From Acridotheres tristis (taxonomy: Eukaryota; Chordata; Aves; Passeriformes; Sturnidae): a stretch of 64,000 nucleotides of DNA. The translations under genes and the position numbers were made by a program. Each line of letters starts with the position of its first letter. Within the stretch, counting starts at the first letter, position 1. Location of the stretch: contig CM072896.1 in assembly GCA_037013685.1 (NCBI GenBank), positions 12,845,444-12,909,443 of the forward strand, given 5' to 3'. This document shows, piece after piece, positions 27,700-38,112 of this stretch. The notes beneath the pieces were generated by a model. It was not told the DNA's origin. It was given only the letters and a program-made list of their open reading frames with translations, and did not search any database.

Positions 27700-30122
27700 A
27701 TTTGCAAGAAAGACTCAAAATGAATCTTGGAGATAATGGGCCTAGAATATTGCAAGCATTGAGTTTCCAGCAAAGTTAAAAGAAAAAAATGGTCAAGGAG
27801 AGAAAAAAAAAATCATAATAATTTCTGATTTGCTGAACCTCTGGACCAGGATTTTCTGTTCTGACTCAATGAGCAAAAATTAAGAGTCCTATGAGTTCCT
27901 GTTATAACATCCTTCTCTACTTTGATGAACTCTTGCTTTTACTATGAGCTTCCCTACTACAAACGAGCTATAGACACCTATCACTAAAACCAGGAAGAAA
28001 AATGCTCAGTAATACTTTTGTCACTATATTTTACAGACCTTTGTGACCTCTTTATAGCAGAGAGACATTTTCTTTTCATTTGTCCTAATTTAATACATCT
28101 GGAGATAAATACCTGACACTGGTACTTGCTACCAGTTTTCAGACTGAACCACCCTATGTCAGGCTTTGGGATTCAGCTATGCTCTTTTCTCAGCAATAAT
28201 ACAGAAGAAAATTATGAGCACCTCAAAAAGTAACTTAAGAGTTACCGATCTTAATGCTGCTTTAGGATACTGGGGCACTATAAAAATAAAATAAAATGAA
28301 ATAAAAAATTTTTAGATTGAGAATGCAAAGAATCAGGCAAAATATCTGCTTTTAAATTGCTGTTCTTCCTTCTCCTTAATTTCCTGATTATTGTAGGCTT
28401 TTCCACAATACTAATGATTTTTCCAAACAGCTCTTAAAAGCAAACAAGAAACAAACTCTATGCTTTTACTTTATCCAGAGCACAAAAGCAGGAGCAATGT
28501 TGTCCTAACATCCAGGGGCTGACCACTATGAGACTCCAGCTCCTGGAGCAGCCTACAGCCAGCACCATTCCTGCTCCATCCCTGCTTCAGACAGAGCATG
28601 ATGAACACGAGAGAACGTGCCAAGATTCTTTCCCCAGCTGTGGAAATCTCTCCTTGGGTGCTGTTGGTAGTCTGCTATAGAGAAGCAGACTCCCACCCTG
28701 GATTGTAAAACATCATTTCATAATTTGAAACCCACTGTGCACAATCTACCAGTAGGGCAACAAATTTTCTTCTTCCTCTCATCTCTGTGATTTTCTTATA
28801 TTCTGGATCCTGTGAACCATCCAAGCCTGCAGTGAAAGTGAGACCTTCCAGATGTGTCAGATAACTCTTGTCCTGCCAGCTTCTCCATATGCAGTTCTGG
28901 AAGCTCACTACAGTCGTAACTTCCAGGTTAGCAAAAGCCTAGTTTTTCCTCCTAGTACCACTTCATTCCAAATTAGAACTGCTTCTTTTCTTTTTTTAAT
29001 AGGCCTATAGAAATAAATAGGAAAACTAGAAAATAATGTAAGTTCTGTGACAGAAAGAATGCTCTGTTTTGGCTCTAAAAAAAAAAAAATATCGAACAAA
29101 GTGTAGTCTGCTATCTCACGTTGCTCCGATACAAGGCAAATTACCAAGAATGTTGCTGATTCTGTGAATTGATAAAGAGTTATTTTATCACATAGCTACA
29201 CTTTCCTGTATGGATTCTCTTTTTTTTGGCTTAATGTAATTAAACCAGAACAGACATGGTTTCCAGTCGACTTGCTCTAATGCTGAAGTAAATCTCTCAT
29301 GGTTATAGTCCTGTGCACAAAGATTCAAACACTGCAAAAAAAACCCCAGTTCTTAAAAAGCATGCAGAATCTTGATACCTATAAACATTTTGTTGAAATA
29401 TGAACAAAGATGTGTACCTAGCACTTCCAGAGAGAGGTTTATAAGGTAGTGTCTACTCCCTAAGATTTATATGTGCTTATGTTTTAAAGTTAACATGCCA
29501 CAACAAGAAGGTAATAAGTATGTTCTTCAGCAATTATTCAAAGCAGTCTACATTCCTTCAGTGCTACAGCACTGTTCCAGCTGGGCTGTGTCAGCTCTTC
29601 CTTCAGAAAATGAATCCAAATACTTGCAGATAGGGCAGGAGAACAAACTTTGGAATGAATATAAACTGGGAATGGCAGCAACATACTCTGTTTCCAAGAC
29701 TCTTCCAAAAATTAAATTTACTGATTAAATGTGTTCATAAATAGAGCCTCACTGCCTGGTTACCTGTAGGAAGCTCATGCATTTAATTCAGTTTTTTCCT
29801 GAAAGGATTCATATGTCCCTGCTAGTATTTTGGTCTTAGTAACATTTCAGTACATTGACATCATGCATTAGATGACTTCAATGACTGCTGGCTGCACCAT
29901 CTGACAGGGTGATCCTGACCCTCTCAGAGGAGAAAATTAAGAATATCAGTCATTATGACCAGTGTTTCCCTCATAAGTCTGGTAGTCCAAGCTCCTGTTA
30001 ATAAAGGATCACTACAAAAAAGCAAAACTACTTCAGAGAAAAAAAAAAAAGAATGGGAGTTGTAATACACAACATGCTTTTTTACATGTTTATGTAAGTT
30101 TACAGAGAATATAAGTAGGTTT

Positions 30123-30148
30123 ATATAGATATGTTTACATATCTATAT
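30123..30148. repeat. Inverted repeat, 11-bp perfect arms
   Basis: The arms ATATAGATATG and CATATCTATAT are exact reverse complements separated by TTTA. The sequence is AT-rich and could extrude as a small hairpin. No neighbouring gene. Confidence 0.9.
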
Positions 30149-32230
30149 TTTTCTGTGTCTTTCTAGATGCACTAAGAACGGCTTTAGGAAACTGTGATTT
30201 AGCTCATGTTTTCTAAAGAGAAAAGCATTCTAAATGTTACTCTTTGGTGACCAAAGCTTCACAGCATAAACCTATTCAATAAAAAACCTTAAATTATTTT
30301 TTTTAAATTCCTAATAACCATTCTGTGACCCTCTGGGGGTTTGTTGTTCTCAACCTCATATTTACATAGTTCACTGTCAATAAGCTAAGTCAGCCCCTTC
30401 AATAAACCAAACATCACAGTAAACAAGCAAAAATCATCTCAATTATGAACAAACTAACATGTTCTTACCGTTCATTAAGGTTGCCTAGGAACTACTTCTA
30501 CTTTTTTGAAAAACAGCTAGTGTCTGGATAAAAAATTCAGCCCTCAAAATGTGCAGTGAAATCAGATAACATCTGAAAGCCATGAAACCAGAGTGCCAAA
30601 GGCACACCCTAGCCTGGCCAGGCTGTCTGAGAGCACTGAGATAATGCCTTATATGTAGAGATGACAGCATGGGCTCGCCAAGATTTAAACAAAAAAGAGC
30701 AGCCACTGAAATTAGACTTCTAAATAATATGTAATCATAGGGAGATGTCCTCAACACCAATAACACCCAAAATTAGCACAAATAACTAGGTCTTCAAGAC
30801 ATTCATTAATTGTGAAAGGGCAACTCCAACCAGGCAGTTAGCACCATTAATTAATGTCATTCCCCCACCCTGCCCCAGCAGCTTTCCCCATGCTTCTTAT
30901 GCAGTGCCAGCGTTTCTGTCAGCCCTCCACCCTCTGTGACATGCAGTGAGTGGAGGGGCAGAGAGAAAAGCCAGCCGTGTCATTTCACCAGGCACACCCG
31001 GGAGCTCCTCCAGCTCCACACGGGAGGGACTTCCAAAGGCACAAAGGCTCCACGTGTGAAACTGTGAACCTCCGCGGGATTTTATGCTATGAAATCTGGA
31101 CCAGCAGCAAAGTTCTGGTTCCAATGCAAACACTCCAAACTGCTGGAGTGTCTGAAAATTGCAAACTGATCTAGATTCACAGGTTTGAAAAAAACTGTAA
31201 ACACCAGTCTTACTAACTGGGAATTTGGCTTTTGTATTTCAGATGGTGATAGAGCATGGATATTTGTTAAGCTATTCATAGGAGCCAGGAAAATAAAAAA
31301 ACACCTTCAAAAACAGTGTTATAGATCCAATGTGATTATCAAAAGTTCATATTTTTATGCCAGTCTTCTTCTATTTAAACAAATATTTCACATGCATGGA
31401 AACACTGAAAGAAAAATTCACATTAATTTTGTTCATACAGTGATAGAGTCATTCTGATCAGGTAAGTTGCTTCAATCATGAAATGATGTCCTTATAACAT
31501 ATTCCTTAGTTTTCATGGTGTCCCAATAACATAGCATGCACAAACACATAATCATATATTACATTTATACCAGAAGATGTATAAGATTTAAACTATCACT
31601 TTCAAATCAACCCAGTCATTCTAGGCCTGTCTTTTCCAAACTTTTCCCTTCACAAGAGAGGCCATCTACTTGCTCCAGTTCAGGACAAGTGCATATGTTG
31701 AAATATGAGGATTTCCTGAAAAATAATAACCCCCAGCTTCTAGCTATTTATACACATTGTATTAGGTATTAATTGCCTCAAATGTTTCCTCAGCCAGGAT
31801 TTTGCACTTCATCCGTCTAGAGGTGTGAGTAGTGACATAAGACAGTGAAGTCAAGCTCTGGTTCTGCAGCTCACACACACATTTTCAGCAGCACACTGGG
31901 CACTTTGATGAGCTTTTGATTGAGGTGACAGATTTTCAAGAAAGAGTTACATCTCCAGTAGATCAGATCCTACTCCACATTGAAAAGTTGCACCTGCTTT
32001 TAACATTATGAGCCTGGTGAGTATTGGAATTTAGCTGTTTTTTATTTTACTGTATAAAATGCTTACTCTATTTATAATAATTTGATTAGAAAGTGCTGAT
32101 TCTCAGACCACAGTGCTTTGCAGATAGCACTGCTCTGGTGCTGAGGGAGTAAGGAGACTGAATTTTCACTCTGCCATGAGCATTCTGAGGATCTCCATCA
32201 GTTACTGCATGATTAAACAGCCTTATACAC

Positions 32231-32304
32231 TGGTGAGGTGATGATAATACTTCAGCATTATTCACCTGTGAGGTGATGACAATACTTCTGCACTGTCTGT
32301 CCAT
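32231..32304. repeat. Tandem duplication, 35-bp period, two copies
   Basis: The unit GAGGTGATGATAATACTTC recurs as GAGGTGATGACAATACTTC exactly 35 bp later (32235 and 32270). The rest of each copy is more diverged. It is a local duplication with no known function. Confidence 0.8.
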
Positions 32305-35300
32305 CCCACGGGGATTGGGCAGGGCTATGTTGATGAGCAATATGTGCCTGGAACCACTGAGTGTTCAGCTATAGCTCCAATAGTTATCATCCCCACTCTC
32401 AACTGCTCTGATGAGAAGGGGTAGAAATTATGGTTTTGTGTAGAGAACCAAAAGATGCTGCTCAGCAACCTCTGTGTTAAAAACACCATCTTTTACTCTC
32501 CTGTTGGTTACACTTCTTCAGAAACAACAAAACTCCCTGCTAACCAGTGTTTTCTCTAAACAGTCTTCAGAGAGAGGAAAACCCATTTATTTATGCTTCT
32601 GTTTAGCTCAAAGAACACAGTAAGCAGTGTCAGGAGGGTCTTCTAGTGGTAATTCTTGGTAAATTTATAGAATTCCAGAAGTAAAAACTGACCGCTAAAT
32701 CTTTCCAATTAGTCTGGAGAAGAGAGTTTTTCACATAGTATTTATCACTGATAGCACTACACACTCTCCATCAAATTTTAATCACAATTATTAGGGTCAA
32801 CAAGAAATAGAGGCCAGCTCAAACACTAATTTCTGTTTCTCTTCTTGTTTCAAAGTAAAAGTGTGGGTTTATGAATACATACTGTATTTAAGTTTACCAC
32901 AATGGGAAGTCTTGTTTGTTGTTTTGAGAAAAGGCATTTCAAAAATTACTAATTACACATTAATCCACACCCATTTTCAGAGGTGACTAATGCAAACATC
33001 TTGCTTTACCATAACTGCAGCCTTTCCCAGAAACTGATAATTTTATGATCAGTTAAAAATTAAATTGGACAGTTCTTTTGACCTACAAGAGCCTTACATC
33101 ATTAACATGTCAAGAGGAAGTGTCTAAACCATCCTTTTCTGTTGCACAATAAAAGAACCACATAAAAAACAATCACAAATTTTATAACTTAGATTTCTCT
33201 ATTTCAGTATTTAATACGTTCCTTTCAAATTTTAACTCTTTTCTAGTCTGAACATAATTTTTCCATAAAGCTTGCTTCAACTGAGCCGGATTTACTCAAA
33301 GGAAGGGAAAATGAGGGGCTACAGCACTTGGTTCACATGCAGAATCACATATTGAGAACAAATCACACGACCTGTCCAAATGTACCTCACTGTCATCATC
33401 ACTGCTTCCAGCTCTAAGGAATTTAAATATGATTCCTTTCACAAGAATAATTTGTTGTGAAATTCTGCTTTCATAAAACCTGAAACATAAATGATGATGT
33501 TCATTTTTGGCATTGTGTGATCAGAGCTGAATCGCAAACAGACAGGAACTGTCAGAGCTAGAAAGGGGAGCCAAACTTCAGAGACTTTGGATCATGACCA
33601 TGCTCAGTGTTCACTGTCCTGTGCTGAATTTCATAAAAATAATCTTTTGAATGGCAAAAATTGTGTAATATTATACTTAATAGCATGCATAATTTTAAAA
33701 AACACATTTTAAATATAGCATTTTGTTGCCATTTCTCAGAAAGAACATGGCCATGATCATGCACCAGGGGTGAAGATTCACAGGCCGGATTTAAATGGCA
33801 AGCCCAAATTAAGTGGTATCTGTGTCTAGGATAAAACAAAACTATTAAAAAGTAAATCATTTAAGTCTGAGGGGAAAGGGCTGATTTTCAAAACCATAGC
33901 AAAATGTTTGATGGATAAAGGACCTCAAATATCTGCCTGCTTACAAGTGGTACACTTTTACTCCAGCCTGACATTTCTTGGAGGTATTCAAAAGACAAGT
34001 AAGGCTCTTCTTGGCTCTCCCTGCTCCAGTCAGGTGAAAGACATCATGAGCAGAGTAAAAGGCTCTTTATCAAGAACTACCTTTATCTTCATTCACCTAT
34101 AAAACTCACCCAACCCACTAGTTGTTAAATGACGTGTTGTTAATGATCAAGCACAACCAAGTCTACACAATAAAAATGAGTACATAATTGCCCTATTTTA
34201 TAAACTTCAGAAAATGATATCACACATTTCTCATTCAGTTCTGCTTCCTACACAGTAGAAGCCAAACAAAAAAATCTACTATTTATCTATCAAAATCAAA
34301 CCAGTAAACTTTAAAGTGTTCAGGAAATACTGAGATTTGAAACATTGGCTTCCTTAGAATCTCCATATTTTCCAGCCTCCCCTCTTGCTGATGATTATTA
34401 GAGATACAATTAAAGCATACCAGCTGAGAAAGACTAGAAGTTAAAGCATATAGCTTCCAGGAAAGAGATTAAATATCTTAATTGTTCACAGACCTCATCA
34501 GAAAAAAAAAAAAAAAGTAAATTTCCATCACTCTGGAGAGGCAGACCTTGTGGATATTAGCACTACAGCTGCTCTAAAGTCTGCAAATGACCTCCCTCAC
34601 TTGTCCCAAACAACATTTCACCCTCTGCTGCTCTCCTGTCCTCTCACACAAACACAGATTACTTTGCTGGCCCAAGCAGAATGTTCTGGTCGTACATAGC
34701 AAGTGAATGACAACAGTAATATACATTCCTATTCCTACAGCAGAAGAGAACATTTTTCCTGCAGCTAAAAAGGTTTGGGATCTAGAGAGATAGTGAGAAT
34801 TACAATGTATCTTTTTCAAAATTTTCTTCCCTTAATATTTCCCAGTAACTTTCATTTGTAGTAGTCCTGATAGAAGGGAACACACTCTGAAAACACAGTT
34901 TATCATAGACAAAAGTGGATTAAAAAAATTCTGAATCACAGATGGTGATTGGTCTGGGGTCAATTCTAGGTCCCTTTTCTCAAAAAGTGTTTAGGGTATA
35001 TAAAGAGGATAGAACTGAAATATTCCTTATGGCAGCAGGAGAGTATTTTGGCAAGCAGTGTTCTTAAAAAACAACTTTTGTAAGTTGTCTTCACGAAAAT
35101 CATCAGCTTTACTCCCATCCAATTGCTACCAGGACATATCCAGGTTTCCAGTAATTCTACATCTGAATTACTCATTTGCTTCTGCAAATGCACAGATATA
35201 TTCTATGTGCAACAGTCCAGTCTACTTCTTAAAAGAATCAACAGTTGGAAAATGCATCAGAAATGAACACAAAATAATACAATGAAGAGAACCAAAATGC

Positions 35301-36080
35301 CACAAATCTCACAACCTGTGGTACTTTCCTCAAGCCGGGCACTTGACATGCAGAAGCATGGGCATCTATGTAAGAAGCATCAGCTTTCAACAAAGCAAAT
35401 TACTTTGTACTTCTTGTTCCAGCAAAAAGAAATAAAATATCTTGAATATGTTAAAAAACTGCAGCCGAAATGTTCATATGTGAATCATTCCAAACATATT
35501 ACTAAAAAATAAAGGGTTTTAAAGGCAATGTAATTCAGAGTTGTCAATAAAGAATTCGTTTTAGACTATTTATTCTCACTAGACCACTAGCAATTTTAAT
35601 AAATATTGCTATTAGAAGAGCTATTTATTTCGTTTCATAGCAATAAAATTGCCCAGTCCAGTCACCTTCTTAATGACAGCTCTTTGCTCTCAACACAAGC
35701 AATAGAATGAAACCTGCTCCCTGAAAGCCTTTCCACATTACAGACACCTCAATCAGTTCTGGTGGGAAGAAGCCTCTTTATTTAGAGCAGCTCAGTGAAA
35801 ACAGAATTCTAGTCATCAAGTCTATTATTCACTGGATGTTCCTGTAAATCACATTTCTCTAGTGAGTGCATATTGCAGTGCTCATCATGTTACAATTTTG
35901 TTATTGGGGTTCCAGACACAAAACTGCTGGAAGTGAAGAGATTTTCCCAAAATTACATTAAATTATATCTCTCTCTTACATACCCCAGAGGTGAACTGAG
36001 CTCAGCAGAGAGATGCAGACCGAAATTCAATTTTTTATGAATTTTTTAAGAAAGAATCCAATTGAAAAAGAAGTTGTTGT

Positions 36081-36108
36081 GGGTTTTTTGTTTTTTTTTT
36101 TTTTTTTT
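36081..36108. repeat. T-rich homopolymer tract
   Basis: A nearly pure T tract, interrupted once by G, sits about 1.9 kb upstream of the predicted AGTR1 start site. Such tracts are length-variable. No element is attached. Confidence 0.85.
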
Positions 36109-37824
36109 AATATTTTATTCTGGTTAAAAATGCAGTTATCATCTACTTTCCTTATCCTTTCCTGAGGAGAGGAGATGATGGAATGCAATAAAGGCCACAA
36201 CTGATGCTAGGCAGTGATTCACTCACACAGAGGCATTGTAAGCAGTCAGTGTTTGATTTTGGCACTGGGATGTGGTTTCAGCTCTGTGAGAACTGAAAGC
36301 CCTGCAAATGTCACCTTTTGGAGATCTCCTGCCCTGCAGCATCACCCTACAAGTTCTACCACAGAAAACATTGGGGCAAAAGGGGGCAATAGCTGCCAAA
36401 TACATTGTGACTCAGTAGAGTTTGAGAATCAGTCACACGTGTACAAAGAATGGTTCGGATAGAAAAAATATGTCCCATATGTCAAGAGCTCCATGTAATA
36501 AAACCAACAACATAAATGGGGATAACGCAGCCGACTGCTGTAGCCTGCTTTAGGAGTTGTACAGGCCTGAATTGTACTTATAGCAAGTGATTTCTAGTCC
36601 CTGTCATGATAAATCTGTGAACATGCACATGGTTCATCACTGGAAGACCTCTCAGCATGATCTCTTTAGAGAGGAAGCCAATTACAAACTCCCCAAGTGG
36701 CAGGAGGGCAGCATGCTGCCAGTATAGACTGCTTTAGTCCTGGCTGCTGTTCTGATGAAAATGCAGATGATTTTTCTTGTCACGGATATAAGATCAGGGC
36801 AAAAGATTATGTCACAGGTGAGTTAGTGCTTCCTTGTCACACACTCATGGCCCATCATACACGGCCTGGAACAATTGAATTTATACATTGTGCTGCAGTT
36901 CTGCATATCTATCTGAACCTCTGATTTAGCAAACAGCTTTTCAAAAACAAATTATATCCAGACAAGACCTTACTGATTGTACACGTGCAGATACTGAAAA
37001 ACTAGTTGTTATCACTGCAGAATCCAAATCTTTCCTCTTGATTTGCCTCTCCTACCACTATGACTAAATAGACTGTAATTATTCTTAGCCACGATAAAGC
37101 TGTGCTGCCAACCTTGGAAGGATGTTGCCATCCTAGATTATGTCTTTCTTAAGAGAGCCTTCAAAAACACACTAGGTGTATAAAAAGATTGAGAAGCAAT
37201 TCACAGTTGTGCAGCTCCCATTGGAAGTTTTAACTTTGTCCATAACTATGGTGTGATGGCCCTAAACTGAAACATAACTTCTAAAATCCTGCTCTTGATG
37301 AGCATGACAGTGTCAAAAATTTTGCCTGAAAAGTTGTTTCCTGACCTGTTTAGCAGATCGAGAGACACACAAGCAAAATCTCCCGTACACAAAATCCTTT
37401 CATTAAATGACAGTGATTGATGACATGAAAAGTCCTCCTAGAACTTTTATTCCAAGGGGGCTTCCTCTGTGTCTGCTCCGCTCCACTCCCAGAGGATGAA
37501 GTTTGCCAGATTTATTACGGCAATTATACATTTAACTTCATTAGTAACGATCAAAACATTTCAGTTGTGCTCCCTGGCTGCCCTGGGGAGTCTTAGAGAA
37601 ACTGAGAATGTTTGTACATCACTCGCGATCCCTTCCCCTGAAAGCTGAAGGCAAAGGAAAGCAAGGGGCCCCTCAGTGCATCCCTCACCGCATCCCTGCA
37701 GCCTGCGCTGGGCTGGCGGCCGCACTTCCCGAGGGATCCCAACTCCCCGGCGCTGGCTCTGCCCAGCGCGGCTGCCCAGTGCCCGGCGCCCGGCATCCCC
37801 GTCCTGCCGGCAGCTGCCAGCCGC

Positions 37825-37842
37825 GGGCGGGGACGGGCGGGG
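37825..37842 (+). promoter_or_regulatory. AGTR1: Tandem GC boxes (Sp1/KLF type) with G-quadruplex motif
   Basis: Two copies of GGGCGGGG, separated by two bases (AC), lie about 120-137 bp upstream of the TATA box. The same 18 bases hold four G runs of at least three with 1-2 nt loops, a canonical G-quadruplex pattern. A purine-rich stretch of further GGGG runs continues to about 37890. GC boxes next to a TATA box fit a regulated RNA polymerase II promoter. Factor binding is inferred from motif alone. Confidence 0.7.
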
Positions 37843-37961
37843 AAGGAGGGGAAGGAGGAGAAGGAGGGGAAGTGGGAGGGAGCGGGGTCAGCGGGGTCCG
37901 TCCCGGGAGATGGGTGGGGAGAGGCGGCGGGCGAGCCGGGCTGAGCCGCAACGCCCCTCGC

Positions 37962-37967
37962 TATAAA
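37962..37967 (+). promoter_or_regulatory. AGTR1: TATA box of the AGTR1 promoter
   Basis: The word TATAAA stands inside otherwise very GC-rich DNA (GCTATAAACGG), so it is unlikely to be background. Standard TATA spacing of about 25-32 bp puts transcription initiation near 37990-37998, which leaves a first exon of about 120 nt before the donor at 38112/38113. The combination of island, GC boxes, TATA and donor is coherent. Confidence 0.72.
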
Positions 37968-37992
37968 CGGAGGGGCCGCGCACCGAGCGGGA

Positions 37993-38112
37993 GCAGCGGT
38001 GCGGCCGGCACGGAGCGCGCCCGGAGCTCGGCCCTGCTCAGCTCAGCCCAGCCCAGCCCAGCACAGCTCAGCCCAGCCCAGCCCAGCCCAGCTCAGCTCA
38101 GCCCGGACCCAG
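37993..38112 (+). other. AGTR1: AGTR1 exon 1, non-coding (5' UTR), predicted
   Basis: The start is inferred from the TATA box. The end is the strong donor CAG|GTAAGC with GT at 38113-38114. The exon contains no ATG in any frame, so ribosomes scanning from the cap meet no start codon in it. About half of it is an imperfect GCYCA pentamer array. Mammalian AGTR1 likewise has one or more non-coding 5' exons and an intronless coding region, so this arrangement is expected. The start position is uncertain by several bases and alternative first exons cannot be excluded. Confidence 0.68.
38036..38104 (+). repeat. GCYCA pentanucleotide array in exon 1
   Basis: Thirteen consecutive 5-bp units run from 38036 to 38100: GCTCA, GCCCA and one GCACA, followed by a partial GCCC. 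The T/C pattern is not random. Blocks of GCCCA are flanked on both sides by GCTCA pairs. The array lies inside the predicted 5' UTR, contains no ATG and is a likely length polymorphism. Confidence 0.92.

Larger units (their letters stand above)
25247..37619. other. Intergenic DNA upstream of AGTR1, no gene seen
   Basis: Largely unique AT-rich sequence. Recognisable content is limited to an A-rich tract (about 27619-27699), an inverted repeat (30123-30148), a 35-bp tandem duplication (about 32231-32304), A-runs near 30036 and 34501, and a T-rich tract (36081-36108). Open frames between 25.7 and 37.6 kb have no known domains, and none is bounded by convincing splice signals. GC-richer patches near 28510-28590 and 30840-31080 were inspected and look like neither CpG islands nor exons. 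Confidence 0.55.
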
